Below are positions 27,874 to 36,941 of a DNA stretch of 64,000 bases, in pieces. The stretch is from Clostridia bacterium (GTDB lineage Bacteria > Bacillota > Clostridia > Lutisporales > Lutisporaceae). Both the position numbers and the translations under genes were made by a program. Below the pieces are notes generated by a model. That model did no database searches and was not told where the DNA came from. It saw nothing but the letters and a program-made list of their open reading frames with translations. The first letter of the stretch is position 1. Every line of letters begins with the position of its first letter. The DNA lies in contig DASPIR010000009.1 of assembly GCA_035628995.1 (NCBI GenBank), positions 52,495 through 116,494 on the forward strand, in the 5' to 3' direction.

Positions 27874-28821
27874 TTAATCAAACAGCTTGCTCAAGGATAA
27901 ACCTTCATATATTCTCTTTATAGCCTCTGCAAACAACGATGCAACCGACAATACTATTATCTTGTCCACCGGCTTGTTGGCAGGCAGCGGTATAGTATTT
28001 GTCACTATCAGTTCCTTTATTACCGAATCCTGAATACGTTCAAAGGCAGGTCCTGACAAAACAGGATGTGTGCAAGCAACATAAATGTCCTTGGCCCCCA
28101 TATCCTTCAGCACCTTTGCAGCGTTTACTATGGAGCCTGCTGTATCTACTATGTCATCAATTATTATACAGTCTCTGTTCTCAATATCGCCTATGATGTT
28201 CATAACCTCTGATACATTTGGCTTTGGCCTTCTTTTATCTATTATAGCCAACGGAGCGTCAAGCTTGGTGGCAAGAGATCTAGCCCTTGTAACCCCACCA
28301 ACATCCGGAGAAACTACAACTATATCATTGAGCTTTTTGTTTCTGAAATAGTTTACAATAAGCGGCGCTGCATACAGATGATCTACAGGAATATCAAAGA
28401 ATCCCTGAATCTGTGGAGCATGCAAATCCATTGTGATAACCCTGTCAGCACCTGCTGCTTCTATCAGATTGGCAACCAGCTTTGCAGTAATAGGCTCTCT
28501 GGACTTGGACTTTCTGTCCTGTCTTGCATAACCATAAAAAGGTATTACCGCATTGATTCTGCCTGCTGAAGCTCTCTTCAATGCATCAATCATTATCAAG
28601 AGCTCCATAAGATTATCATTTACAGGGGTGCTGGTGGACTGAACCACAAATACATCTGCACCTCTAATGGACTCGTTTATGCCTACCCCTATCTCCCCAT
28701 TGCTAAAAGTACTTACTTGAGCATCTCCCACAGGTATGCCAAGATTGAAGGCTATATCCTTAGCCAATTCTTTATTGGCATTGCAATTAAGGACTTTTAT
28801 GCTCTTTCCATGTACATTCAT
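27874..28821 (-). CDS. prs: Ribose-phosphate pyrophosphokinase
   Basis: The enzyme makes PRPP from ribose 5-phosphate and ATP, feeding nucleotide, His, Trp and NAD synthesis; the nad operon is close by. The 315-residue protein has the typical [29 protein letters not shown] and [10 protein letters not shown] (PRPP-binding loop) blocks. It lies 23 bases downstream of glmU, the order found in Bacillus, and is probably co-transcribed with it. Confidence 0.98.
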   Translation of the reverse strand: MNVHGKSIKVLNCNANKELAKDIAFNLGIPVGDAQVSTFSNGEIGVGINESIRGADVFVVQSTSTPVNDNLMELLIMIDALKRASAGRINAVIPFYGYARQDRKSKSREPITAKLVANLIEAAGADRVITMDLHAPQIQGFFDIPVDHLYAAPLIVNYFRNKKLNDIVVVSPDVGGVTRARSLATKLDAPLAIIDKRRPKPNVSEVMNIIGDIENRDCIIIDDIVDTAGSIVNAAKVLKDMGAKDIYVACTHPVLSGPAFERIQDSVIKELIVTNTIPLPANKPVDKIIVLSVASLFAEAIKRIYEGLSLSKLFD

Positions 28822-28844
28822 TTCAACAGAAACCTCCCAAAATA

Positions 28845-30215
28845 TTATTTGTTTTCTCTTTCGACTACCCAGCCCTCTTTGTTCTCCTGTCTTACCCTTC
28901 CAATGGCCAGACTGTCTTGCGGCACTTCTTTTGTCACTGTAGTGCCAGCAGCAATATATGAATTTGTGTTTATCCTGACCGGTGCAATTAGGTTTGCATT
29001 GCAGCCTATGAAGGAATTGTCCCCTACATATGTCCTGTTCTTATTCTTACCATCATAGTTCACAAATACTACACCACACCCCAGGTTTACATTGCTGCCC
29101 ACATCTCCATCACCTACATAAGTTAAGTGGGAAGCTTTTGAATGGTCACCAAAGTTGGAATTCTTCATTTCGACAAAATCGCCTATTCTAGCATGCTTTC
29201 CAATTTTGTTGCCCGGTCTTATATATGCAAAAGGACCTACCGAGGTGCCTTCTCCTATGGAGCTTTCAAGTACTATTGAGTACTGTACGCTTACACCTTT
29301 TCCTATTTTGCCACCTTTTATTCTTGTATTAGGACCTATTACAGCGTCCTCTTGAATCAGTGTTTCTCCCTCAAGTATACAGCCTGGATATATAGTTACA
29401 TCCCGCTCTATCTTTACAGAAGTCTCTATATAAGTGTTCTTGGGGTCTATTATAGTTACCCCTTCCAGCATGAGCCTCTTTGCTATCCTGCCTCGCATGA
29501 TTTCATTGACCTCATTAAGCTGATACCTATTATTGACACCCATTATATCTTCAGTGTCCTTAATTTTATAGGCTCCAATCAGAAGTCCCTTTTTACGCAT
29601 AATGCCTATAACATCAGTAAGATAGTATTCCCCCTGGGCATTGTTGTTGTTCAAATACTTCAACGCTTCCCTAAGCTCTTTCCCATTAAAGAAATATATC
29701 CCCGAATTGATCTCTTTTATTAGCTTTGTACTTCTGTCTGCATCCTTCTCCTCGACAATCGCTTCTACAAGATTCTCGCCGTTTCTGACAATTCTCCCAT
29801 ATCCAGTCGGATCTTCCATGTCGGATGTCAGTATTGTCGCACTGTAACCCTCTGCCCTATGAATTTCATGCATGTCCATAAGGGTTTCCGGTTTGAGGAG
29901 CGGTGTATCACCATATAGTATAAGTATATCCCCATCAATAATATACTTCTCTGCCTGCATGACCGCATGACCGGTACCAAGCTGCTTTTCCTGCATTACG
30001 AACTTCACGCCTGATATTGCTTTACTGACCTGATCTGCTCCATGGCCTATTACTACAACAGGCTCAGCATCGCCAAGCTTGCGGGCACAATTTATCACAT
30101 GCTCTACCATAGGGGCTCCGCATACCTTGTGCAATACCTTGGGAACCTTGGAGTACATCCTCTTACCTTCTCCGGCGGCAAGTATTACCGATGTAATACT
30201 GTATACATTACTCAA
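28845..30215 (-). CDS. glmU: Bifunctional N-acetylglucosamine-1-phosphate uridyltransferase / glucosamine-1-phosphate acetyltransferase
   Basis: GlmU makes UDP-GlcNAc for the cell wall in two steps. The 456-residue protein has an N-terminal uridyltransferase domain (LAAGEGKRM at 12-20, [16 protein letters not shown]). The C-terminal left-handed beta-helix of hexapeptide repeats (about 250-440) is the acetyltransferase, with conserved H, N and [15 protein letters not shown] segments. It begins the glmU-prs unit; a repeated hairpin element lies just upstream of it. Confidence 0.98.
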   Translation of the reverse strand: MSNVYSITSVILAAGEGKRMYSKVPKVLHKVCGAPMVEHVINCARKLGDAEPVVVIGHGADQVSKAISGVKFVMQEKQLGTGHAVMQAEKYIIDGDILILYGDTPLLKPETLMDMHEIHRAEGYSATILTSDMEDPTGYGRIVRNGENLVEAIVEEKDADRSTKLIKEINSGIYFFNGKELREALKYLNNNNAQGEYYLTDVIGIMRKKGLLIGAYKIKDTEDIMGVNNRYQLNEVNEIMRGRIAKRLMLEGVTIIDPKNTYIETSVKIERDVTIYPGCILEGETLIQEDAVIGPNTRIKGGKIGKGVSVQYSIVLESSIGEGTSVGPFAYIRPGNKIGKHARIGDFVEMKNSNFGDHSKASHLTYVGDGDVGSNVNLGCGVVFVNYDGKNKNRTYVGDNSFIGCNANLIAPVRINTNSYIAAGTTVTKEVPQDSLAIGRVRQENKEGWVVERENK

Positions 30216-30232
30216 TATATCACCTCTATTTA

Positions 30233-30332
30233 GTGCTTATTAACATAACAGACTTCTATTCAATCAAAATGTTAATAACGCACATCCTTGATGTTGTGCC
30301 CTGCTGCTAGAAACGGATTCTATACAGGGCAT
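30233..30332. repeat. Two-hairpin repeated element, copy 2 (upstream of glmU)
   Basis: The same architecture as 16805-16905 is present. A stem with GTGCTTATTAACAT and ATGTTAATAACGCAC (30233-30283) is followed by a stem with GTGCCCTG and CAGGGCAT (30296-30332). The inner stem of the second hairpin reads TAGAA/TTCTA here but differs in copy 1. Confidence 0.75.
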
Positions 30333-30387
30333 ATGTTATATTCCATTACTATTCTAACATAATGAATCCCCAGAAAAAAGGATTCCT

Positions 30388-30444
30388 GAAAAAAGAATAG
30401 CTTTAGAATAGTTTGCTTAAACAAAAGCAGACTATTCTAAAGCT
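30388..30444 (-). terminator. Terminator after nadC
   Basis: A long near-perfect hairpin (AGCTTTAGAATAGTCTGCTT paired with AAGCAAACTATTCTAAAGCT) is followed by ATTCTTTTTTC on the minus strand, eight bases after the nadC stop. Confidence 0.88.
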
Positions 30445-30451
30445 GTTTGCT

Positions 30452-31294
30452 CTATAAAAACCTTAGGCTAATATCTAAAGCTTCGACAGAATTTGTAAGT
30501 GCACCTACAGAAATTATGTCTACTCCTGTCTCAGCGACAGCCCTGACATTTCTTGCACCCTCAAGCGCCATATTACCTGAAGCTTCAAGCAGTACCCTTC
30601 CCTTGGCAATGCTTACAGCCTCACTCATCATATCCAGCGTCATGTTATCCAGCATTACTATATCCGCTCCTGCATCAATAGCCTCCATAAGCTCCTTTAT
30701 GGACTCCACTTCCACTTCTATTTTCAGTGTATGGGATACATTCTTTCTAGCCTCTGCTACTGCAGGGGTTATGCCTCCTGCCGCTTTTATATGGTTATCC
30801 TTTATGAGCACCATATCGGAAAGATTGAACCTATGGTTAAAACCTCCTCCGACCTTTACAGAGTATTTATCCAAGATCCTGAGACCGGGAGCAGTTTTGC
30901 GCGTATCAACAATCCTGGCCTTATAACCGGTGGTTCTGGAACTGAACTTATCAGCCATTGTAGCTATTCCAGACATCCGCTGGAAAAAGTTCAGAGCAGT
31001 CCTTTCACCTTTTAAAATACCTCTGGCATTACCACTAATAGCGGCTATGACATCTCCCTTGGAAACTCTCTGACCATCCTTCATAAAAGCTTGGAACTCG
31101 ATGCTCTTGTCAACTATTTCAAATACTCTCCTGCATATTTCTATGCCGCAGACTATTCCCTCTGCTTTTGCTGTAAAATTTCCCTTTATCACGGTCTCTG
31201 CAGGTATGGTGGAGTCAGTTGTTACGTCACCCCAGCCCAAATCCTCCTTCAAAGCAATACTAATTATTCTGTCAACGGTCATATTATCCAGCAT
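30452..31294 (-). CDS. nadC: Nicotinate-nucleotide pyrophosphorylase (carboxylating)
   Basis: NadC turns quinolinate and PRPP into nicotinate mononucleotide, the last step of the pathway encoded here. The 280-residue protein has EDLGWGDVTTDS near the start, the RTALNFFQRMSGIAT block, RKTAPGLRILDKYSVKVGG and the phosphate-binding end with EASGN and ISVGALTNS. It is third in the nadA-nadB-nadC operon, 38 bases after nadB, and is followed by a strong terminator. Confidence 0.98.
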   Translation of the reverse strand: MLDNMTVDRIISIALKEDLGWGDVTTDSTIPAETVIKGNFTAKAEGIVCGIEICRRVFEIVDKSIEFQAFMKDGQRVSKGDVIAAISGNARGILKGERTALNFFQRMSGIATMADKFSSRTTGYKARIVDTRKTAPGLRILDKYSVKVGGGFNHRFNLSDMVLIKDNHIKAAGGITPAVAEARKNVSHTLKIEVEVESIKELMEAIDAGADIVMLDNMTLDMMSEAVSIAKGRVLLEASGNMALEGARNVRAVAETGVDIISVGALTNSVEALDISLRFL

Positions 31295-31332
31295 AAAACA
31301 TCCTCCTATATGTATCCATAAAAGTCTTGATC

Positions 31333-32892
31333 CTACAAGTCGCTATCTGTCCTGTAATGGCTGCCGCAGCTATTTTTCCTTGCAATTGCGCTTTTCAATA
31401 TAATCGATGCGATATAGGCCATATTGAGCGTTTCCATATCATTTACACTTCTCAAATTAGCTTCCTCCAAGTTGCCAATTATACTGTTTATTCTCTCTAA
31501 AGACTTCTCCATGTCAGGACCATTCCTCTCAATTCCCGCATGGGCATCCATCTGTTCTTTTATTTCTTTCCTTATCACTTTTATATCTATAGGCTTTCCT
31601 TGATTCTTGGATGTATTTGAAACATGCACTTCTTCCAGCTTCAAGCTATGTATTCCTCTATTAATGTCTCCTGCACATCTTCTTCCGAATACAAGACCCT
31701 CTAGAAGAGAGTTGCTGGCTAATCTATTTGCTCCATGAACTCCGGTATTTGCTGCTTCCCCACAAGCATAAAGGCCCTCTATATTTGTTTTTCCCATCAG
31801 GTCAGTTCTTATTCCGCCCATAAAATAGTGCTGTACCGGAGAAACGGGTATATAATCCTTGGTGATGTCCACCCCTTCCTTCAAGCACCTGTCATAAATA
31901 GTAGGGAACCTTTTTCTCAGATAATCCGCATCTTTATGAGTTATATCCAAGTATACATGGTCGCTGCCCGTCTTTCTCATTTCGGAGAATATTGATCTTG
32001 AAACAATATCCCTGGGTGCAACCTCTCCCATTTCATTATATCTAAACATGAACCTCTCATGGTTTATATTCAGCAGTATTCCGCCTTCACCTCTAACTGC
32101 TTCAGAAATCAGAAACCGGCTGCCCTCAAAAGTCGGTTTGTAAAAGGCTGTGGGATGGAACTGTACAAATTCCATATCAGTCAGCACAGCACCACTCCTG
32201 TATGCCATTGAGATACCATCACCGGTGACTACTTCAGAGTTGGTGGTGTTTCTGTACACCTGTCCTATTCCCCCGCTGGCGCAAATAATACTGCGGCAGT
32301 ACAGCACCTTCTTTGAAACCTCTGTATCAATGCTTTCTGCGATTAATACCCCGGCACATCTCCCCCCTGACATAAGCATATCTATCACAAAACAATTCTC
32401 TTTAATAGTGATATTATCTCTTTCCCTGCAAACCCTGAGAAGTGAGTCTACGACTTCCTTCCCGGTGGCATCCCCAAGAGCATGTACAATTCTGAAACGT
32501 CCATGCCCACCCTCTCTTGTTCTGGTAAGGGTTCCATCTAAATTCCTGTCAAAGTTTGTTCCCAGTTGGCATAATATTTCAATATCCTTTGGAGCTTCCT
32601 CAACAAGTATATTTACCGCTTCCTCGTTGCAATGCCCAGCCCCTGCTTTTATAGTGTCTGTAAAATGATAAACGGGCATATCGTCTGCACCTATGGCAGC
32701 TGCTATTCCCCCCTGGGCAAGATAGGAATTGTTTTCATCCATGGTCTCCTTGCTCAGTATGCATACTTTAAGGCTCGGATCTAAATTAATAGCTGAATAG
32801 AGTCCGGCAACACCGCTCCCTATTACCACCACATCCCATTTTTCATTCTCGACTTTCTGAGTGTCGAAATTTGCTAAATATCTCAGAGGCAT
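31333..32892 (-). CDS. nadB: L-aspartate oxidase
   Basis: NadB oxidises L-aspartate to iminoaspartate for NAD synthesis. The 519-residue flavoprotein has a dinucleotide-binding motif VIGSGVAGLYSA at ~22-33, then SYLAQGGIAAA, EGGHGRFRIVHA, a FHPTAF motif and GLYACGEAANTGVHGANRLASNSLLEG, all typical of the family. It lies 13 bases after nadA and 38 before nadC, so the three are co-transcribed. Confidence 0.98.
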   Translation of the reverse strand: MPLRYLANFDTQKVENEKWDVVVIGSGVAGLYSAINLDPSLKVCILSKETMDENNSYLAQGGIAAAIGADDMPVYHFTDTIKAGAGHCNEEAVNILVEEAPKDIEILCQLGTNFDRNLDGTLTRTREGGHGRFRIVHALGDATGKEVVDSLLRVCRERDNITIKENCFVIDMLMSGGRCAGVLIAESIDTEVSKKVLYCRSIICASGGIGQVYRNTTNSEVVTGDGISMAYRSGAVLTDMEFVQFHPTAFYKPTFEGSRFLISEAVRGEGGILLNINHERFMFRYNEMGEVAPRDIVSRSIFSEMRKTGSDHVYLDITHKDADYLRKRFPTIYDRCLKEGVDITKDYIPVSPVQHYFMGGIRTDLMGKTNIEGLYACGEAANTGVHGANRLASNSLLEGLVFGRRCAGDINRGIHSLKLEEVHVSNTSKNQGKPIDIKVIRKEIKEQMDAHAGIERNGPDMEKSLERINSIIGNLEEANLRSVNDMETLNMAYIASIILKSAIARKNSCGSHYRTDSDL

Positions 32893-32905
32893 ATAAATCC
32901 CCCCT

Positions 32906-33814
32906 TTATTTTATCTTCAGCATCTCTTCCAATGACTTCAATGCCTTTAATCTTATTTCCTCATCTACATGGATTTCGTACTGCATATTCAAAAGTGCAT
33001 TATGCACATCTTCAAGTCTGGTTTTTTTCATATTCGTACAAATAAGTCCTGTTGACAGGAGATAGAAGTTTTTGTCCGGGTTCTGCTTCCTTAGGATATG
33101 CAGTACCCCCTCTTCTGTTCCAATTATTATATCTCTTTCAGGTATCTCTCCCGCATGCTTGATTATCTCCGATGTACTCCCCAAAAAGTCAGCAAGCTTT
33201 TGAACCTCAGGCTCGCACTCAGGGTGCATAAGTATTTTCGCATTGGGATGCAGCTGCCTTATCTTTTGAACTTCCTCAGCCTTAACCCTTTTGTGGGTTA
33301 TGCAGAAGCCTCTCCAGAGAATCACTTCCTTATCCTTCACTTTAGAAGCAACATAGCTCCCAAGGTTCTCGTCCGGCACAAATATTACCTGCTTGTTCTT
33401 AACACTCTCCACTACCTTCAAAGCATTTGAAGAGGTGCAGCAAATATCGCTTTCCGCCTTCACCTCAGCAGAGGAATTCACATAGCATACTACCGCCGCA
33501 TCTGGGTATTTGGCTTTCATTTCCCGCAGCCTTGGTGCAGTGACCATATCCGCCATAGGACATCCCGCATCCTTGACCGGAAGCAGCACTGTTTTATCCG
33601 GTGACAGGATTTTAGCGCTTTCTGCCATAAAATGTACTCCGCAGAATACTATAACTTCACTGCTGGTGCTGGCTGCATGCTGGCTTAAGGAATATGAGTC
33701 TCCAACAACATCTGCGACATCCTGAACCTCAGGCACCTGATAGTTGTGTGCCAGTATTATCGCATTTCTCTCTTTTTTCAACCTTCTTATTTCATCTGCC
33801 AATTTATTTTGCAT
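32906..33814 (-). CDS. nadA: Quinolinate synthase
   Basis: NadA condenses iminoaspartate with dihydroxyacetone phosphate to quinolinate, using an oxygen-sensitive [4Fe-4S] cluster. The 302-residue protein has [50 protein letters not shown] and [12 protein letters not shown], which contain the conserved cluster cysteines. A TATAAT at 33873-33878 (minus strand) lies about 60 bases upstream of the start and may be the operon's -10 element. First gene of the nad operon, which is inserted between glmU and spoVG. Confidence 0.98.
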   Translation of the reverse strand: MQNKLADEIRRLKKERNAIILAHNYQVPEVQDVADVVGDSYSLSQHAASTSSEVIVFCGVHFMAESAKILSPDKTVLLPVKDAGCPMADMVTAPRLREMKAKYPDAAVVCYVNSSAEVKAESDICCTSSNALKVVESVKNKQVIFVPDENLGSYVASKVKDKEVILWRGFCITHKRVKAEEVQKIRQLHPNAKILMHPECEPEVQKLADFLGSTSEIIKHAGEIPERDIIIGTEEGVLHILRKQNPDKNFYLLSTGLICTNMKKTRLEDVHNALLNMQYEIHVDEEIRLKALKSLEEMLKIK

Positions 33815-33896
33815 TGTAATTTACCTTCTCCGTTTAGCATTTATTACATATTCTTAGTAGAATATATCACTTATTATACCCTTTTTCAACATTGTT

Positions 33897-33944
33897 AAAA
33901 AAAGAGCATTCATTTATTGCAAAATGCAATCAATGATGCTCTTT
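33897..33944 (-). terminator. Terminator after the Met/Cys-rich protein gene
   Basis: On the minus strand AAAGAGCATCATTGATTGCA pairs with TGCAATAAATGAATGCTCTTT and runs into seven T residues, about 20 bases after the stop of the upstream gene. Confidence 0.88.
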
Positions 33945-33963
33945 CAAGTTATTTACATAAAGT

Positions 33964-34350
33964 TTACCACTTCTTATGCTTCTTTTTATAAGGTTTTATA
34001 GGGTAAAAAGGTGGCCAAAAAATCGGATATGGCGGGTATTTGTGCATTTTCTTGTGTTTCCAATAACCTGGATATTCATCTGACTCGTCACTGCTGTAAT
34101 CACCGTCATCATCCTCATACCAATCCGGGCCTCTCATGTCCTCCATTTCCCCTATCTGCTCCTCGTCGTAGGGCATTTCCCCCATCTGCCCGGACATCAT
34201 TGGACACATCATCGGGCACATCATTGGACAGCCCTGCATCATCGGACACTTTCCGCCCATCGCCGGCATTTCCATTTCCGGCATCTCCATATCGCTCATA
34301 TCCATCGCCGGCTTTTCAGGTTTCGGATATGGTTTCTTCTTGTCTGCCAT
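33964..34350 (-). CDS. Small Met/Cys/Pro-rich protein, function unknown
   Basis: I do not recognise this 128-residue protein. It has a Lys/Pro start, a Met-rich stretch (DMSDMEMPEMEMPAM), then a tract of repeated CPMM units (four cysteines and many Met in about 25 residues). An acidic Asp/Glu/Tyr segment follows, and the C-terminus alternates Lys, Tyr, Pro and Trp (KYPPYPIFWPPFYPIKPYKKKHKKW-type, split in blocks). The CPMM tract could bind copper or another soft metal, and the tail resembles structural coat proteins. It has AAGGAGGT seven bases before the ATG and its own terminator, and lies between spoVG and nadA. A spore coat role is an inference only. Confidence 0.75.
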   Translation of the reverse strand: MADKKKPYPKPEKPAMDMSDMEMPEMEMPAMGGKCPMMQGCPMMCPMMCPMMSGQMGEMPYDEEQIGEMEDMRGPDWYEDDDGDYSSDESDEYPGYWKHKKMHKYPPYPIFWPPFYPIKPYKKKHKKW

Positions 34351-34369
34351 TTCTTTACCTCCTTCTTTA

Positions 34370-34479
34370 TATATTGAACGCACTTAAGAACCCATATTGA
34401 GTTTAGTGCGAATTCAATTACCGTAAGGATGTGTTTTGCGAAATTTGAACTCTATAATAAAGTATATTTCGTAAAACAC
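34370..34479. repeat. Two-hairpin covarying element, copy C (reverse orientation)
   Basis: Read on the minus strand this matches copies A and B. The first stem is GTGTTTTACGAAA with TTTCGCAAAACAC and the second ATTGAATTCGCAC with GTGCGTTCAAT. The GCAC/GTGC pairs replace GCGC/GCGC of the other copies, i.e. both strands of the stem changed together. Confidence 0.78.
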
Positions 34480-34515
34480 TAACCTATTAATATATATAAG
34501 GAAGGAGGTCAAAAA

Positions 34516-34677
34516 ATGACTAGAAAGAAAACATCCACCTATGCCATAGGTGGATATCCTTAATTCAAATTCGTCTCGACGAATTTGCGCGCCGATTTTG
34601 GTCACGCGCGCGTGACATATACATTACAAAATCGTGTGCATCCGCGGTCGACTATATCATATTCAGTAGAATATGAT
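34516..34677 (+). CDS. Possible small protein of 53 residues
   Basis: An ATG follows GGAAGGAGG with a seven-base gap, an excellent ribosome site, and opens a 53-codon frame (MTRKKTSTYAIGGYPLIQIR...). The frame runs through several palindromes: a 21-base one at 34533-34553, an inverted repeat at 34567-34588, and a 16-bp palindrome nested between arms CGATTTTG and CAAAATCG. The palindromes argue for a structured non-coding function, the ribosome site for a peptide; a short leader peptide with RNA structures is also possible. I do not recognise the sequence. Confidence 0.3.
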
Positions 34678-34679
34678 AT
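34533..34679. other. Palindrome-dense segment upstream of the spoVG stop
   Basis: Five inverted repeats are packed into 150 bases. They are TCCACCTATG/CATAGGTGGA (34533-34553), CAAATTCGTC/GACGAATTTG (34567-34588), CGATTTTG/CAAAATCG (34594-34635) with GTCACGCGCGCGTGAC inside it, and ATATCATATTC/GAATATGATAT (34654-34679). The last touches the spoVG stop and may terminate spoVG transcription although no T run follows. Confidence 0.65.
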
Positions 34680-34939
34680 TATTCGTTCTTTACTTTTTCA
34701 TACTCTTCCAATATTGAGGTCTGCAGCCTCTCTCTTGTCGAAGAATTTATGGGATGTGCGATATCCTTAAATTCTCCATCCGGGGTCTTTCTGCTCGGCA
34801 TAGCTATGAATAAGCCCTCTTGGCCTTCTATAACCTTTATGTCATGAACAACAAATTCATTATCAAAGGTTACTGATACTACTGCCTTCATCTTGCCTTC
34901 TGCATTCACCTTCCTGATTCTTACGTCTGTTATTTCCAT
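34679..34939 (-). CDS. spoVG: Septation protein / RNA-binding regulator SpoVG
   Basis: SpoVG is a small conserved protein affecting asymmetric septation and many post-transcriptional processes. The 86 residues match the family: [19 protein letters not shown]-like [43 protein letters not shown] and the [10 protein letters not shown] block. A near-perfect sigma-H promoter lies upstream, as for the classical Bacillus gene. The nad operon and the Met-rich gene separate it from glmU, its usual neighbour. Confidence 0.97.
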   Translation of the reverse strand: MEITDVRIRKVNAEGKMKAVVSVTFDNEFVVHDIKVIEGQEGLFIAMPSRKTPDGEFKDIAHPINSSTRERLQTSILEEYEKVKNE

Positions 34940-34983
34940 TCTAGTTCACCACCTTCCCGTCGTTCATTTTGTCATTTGAATAA

Positions 34984-35013
34984 TAATTCGTCATTTACTA
35001 ATTTTTTTCCTTC
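34984..35013 (-). promoter_or_regulatory. Sigma-H promoter of spoVG
   Basis: On the minus strand GAAGGAAAA (-35) is followed after exactly 12 bases by GACGAATTA (-10). Both match the sigma-H consensus RnAGGAwww-N12-RnnGAATww at every fixed position. The start of transcription would lie near 34976, about 37 bases before the ATG. Confidence 0.88.
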
Positions 35014-35404
35014 TTTTTCTAATAAACAATTTCACAAATTGTTCACAAATTCGGTATGTTTACTTAGATAAGTTATATAACCCATATTTCAGCATCTACC
35101 TAATAAGTACCATATAAAAGTGGTTCAATCTCACATTAATCAAAAACTCTTATTACCGATATTATCTGTAGTTTTAATTTTTTAAACCAATCATTATTTT
35201 TCAATTTTTAATTTCTTTATCCAGCTCTTTATATCATAATCTGCACATGTCTTCCGATAAAGTATATACAGTAAATAATAATTTTGAGTTATTATATGGA
35301 AATATTTACTTTTCTATTATCTGGTAACAAATAATTGGCTATAATAATAATATGAGTATTATATGATTAATTTTCAACATCTATGATATAACTCAAAACA
35401 TAAG
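35014..35404. other. AT-rich divergent intergenic region
   Basis: No reading frame or hairpin of note was found in this very AT-rich stretch between the spoVG and murC promoters. It may carry AbrB-type or other regulator sites for spoVG, but none can be named from the sequence. Confidence 0.4.
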
Positions 35405-35433
35405 TTGACAGTATGAGCATAAGAATGTAAAAT
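35405..35433 (+). promoter_or_regulatory. Sigma-A promoter of murC
   Basis: TTGACA and TAAAAT are separated by 17 bases. It lies about 80 bases upstream of the murC start and is the only consensus-like promoter in the region on this strand. Confidence 0.8.
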
Positions 35434-35514
35434 CAAAACGTTATACAAAGTAAAATTTTTGAATCCCAAACGTATTATTTAATTTATTGTAATTTTTTTT
35501 AAGGAGTGTATCCT

Positions 35515-36894
35515 ATGATTTCCCTCGATGATGTAAAAAATGTTCATTTTGTAGGTATTGGCGGCATAAGTATGAGCGGCCTGGCTCAAATACTGCTTCA
35601 ATCAGGCTATAGTGTCACAGGCTCTGATATCAATGACAGCAATATCATAAGCAAGCTGCGAAGAAATGGTGCCACGGTTTTCATTCCCCATGACACCAAA
35701 AATGTTGAGAATGCTGAGCTTGTGGTTTACACAGCTGCAGTCAAGCAGGATAATTGTGAAATAATCAGGGCAAAAGAGCTTAGAATACCTATCATAGACA
35801 GAGCCGAGTTCCTTGGCATGATAATGAAAAACTATAAATACGGTGTGGCTATTGCCGGATGTCATGGAAAGACAACGACTACATCAATGGTTTCAATCAT
35901 ATTCAAAAATGCTGAATTAGACCCCACACTGCTTATTGGTGGTGAAATAAGCGCAATTGATGGAAACGTCAGGGTAGGTAAAAGCGAATATTTTGTAACA
36001 GAAGCCTGTGAGTATACAGAAAGCTTCTTAAAGTTCTATCCTTTTATTGCTGCCATTTTAAATGTAGAGAAAGACCATCTGGACTATTTCAGGGATTTAG
36101 ATCATATAATATCTGCGTTTGACAAATTTGCAAAGCTGGTGCCTAAGGATGGAAGCCTTATTGTCTGCAGTGACAATGAACACGCCCTCAATATCTCGAA
36201 AAGAGTTAACTGTAAGGTAATTACCTATGGCATAAAAAGCAAGGCTGACTTCAGCGCAAAGAATATAAAATACAACAACTTAGGTCATCCTACTTTTGAA
36301 GTAATACTCAGGGATAAAAAGTTTGGCACCTTCTCTCTCAGCATTCCCGGAGAGCATAATGTGCTTAATGCTTTGGCTTCTATAGCAATAGCTCATAATG
36401 CCGGTATATCAATAGATAATATTAAGAAAAGCCTCAAAGAATTCAAAGGCACCGACAGGCGTTTTGATATAAAGGGTACCCGGAACAACATAACAGTCGT
36501 AGATGATTACGCTCATCATCCTACAGAAATCAAGGCAACTCTGAATGCTGCTAAGCAGTTCCCGCATCAGAAGATATGGTGTATATTCCAGCCACACACT
36601 TATACCAGGACAAGGACTTTGTTCGATGAGTTTTCAGAAGCCTTTTATGATGCTGACAGCGTGATAATTACAGATATCTATGCAGCAAGGGAGAAGGACA
36701 CAGGGCTTGTTTATCCTTCTGAGCTGGTAGACAGCATAAATAAGTACAGTGCAAATGCCGTATATAAAAATGATTTCAAGAACATCGCAAATATTATAGC
36801 CACAGAGGCAAAACCCGGAGATCTTGTATTCACAATGGGTGCGGGTGATGTATTCAAGCTAGGGCCTATGATATTGGATAAGATAAAGGAATAA
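35515..36894 (+). CDS. murC: UDP-N-acetylmuramate--L-alanine ligase
   Basis: MurC adds the first alanine of the peptidoglycan stem peptide, using ATP. The 459-residue protein has VHFVGIGGISMSGLA at the start, the ATP loop GCHGKTTTTSM, EACEYTESFL, the DDYAHHPTEI block and FQPHTYTRT. The ATG with AAGGAG eight bases upstream was chosen over a GTG three codons earlier. It stands alone as a plus-strand unit with its own promoter and terminator, rather than in a division gene cluster. Confidence 0.98.
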   Translation: MISLDDVKNVHFVGIGGISMSGLAQILLQSGYSVTGSDINDSNIISKLRRNGATVFIPHDTKNVENAELVVYTAAVKQDNCEIIRAKELRIPIIDRAEFLGMIMKNYKYGVAIAGCHGKTTTTSMVSIIFKNAELDPTLLIGGEISAIDGNVRVGKSEYFVTEACEYTESFLKFYPFIAAILNVEKDHLDYFRDLDHIISAFDKFAKLVPKDGSLIVCSDNEHALNISKRVNCKVITYGIKSKADFSAKNIKYNNLGHPTFEVILRDKKFGTFSLSIPGEHNVLNALASIAIAHNAGISIDNIKKSLKEFKGTDRRFDIKGTRNNITVVDDYAHHPTEIKATLNAAKQFPHQKIWCIFQPHTYTRTRTLFDEFSEAFYDADSVIITDIYAAREKDTGLVYPSELVDSINKYSANAVYKNDFKNIANIIATEAKPGDLVFTMGAGDVFKLGPMILDKIKE

Positions 36895-36904
36895 TTCGTT
36901 ATAA

Positions 36905-36938
36905 AATAAAGCCTCACCAAGCTGGTGAGGTCTTTTTA
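36905..36938. terminator. Bidirectional terminator between murC and the MFS gene
   Basis: The stem CCTCACCA/TGGTGAGG with a three-base loop is flanked by AATAAAG on one side and CTTTTTATTT on the other. It can stop transcripts arriving from both converging genes. Confidence 0.88.
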
Positions 36939-36941
36939 TTT

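Noticed and set aside
33815..33896. NiaR operator upstream of nadA
   Set aside because: NAD operons of Firmicutes often have one, but I see no convincing palindrome here, only a possible -10 element.
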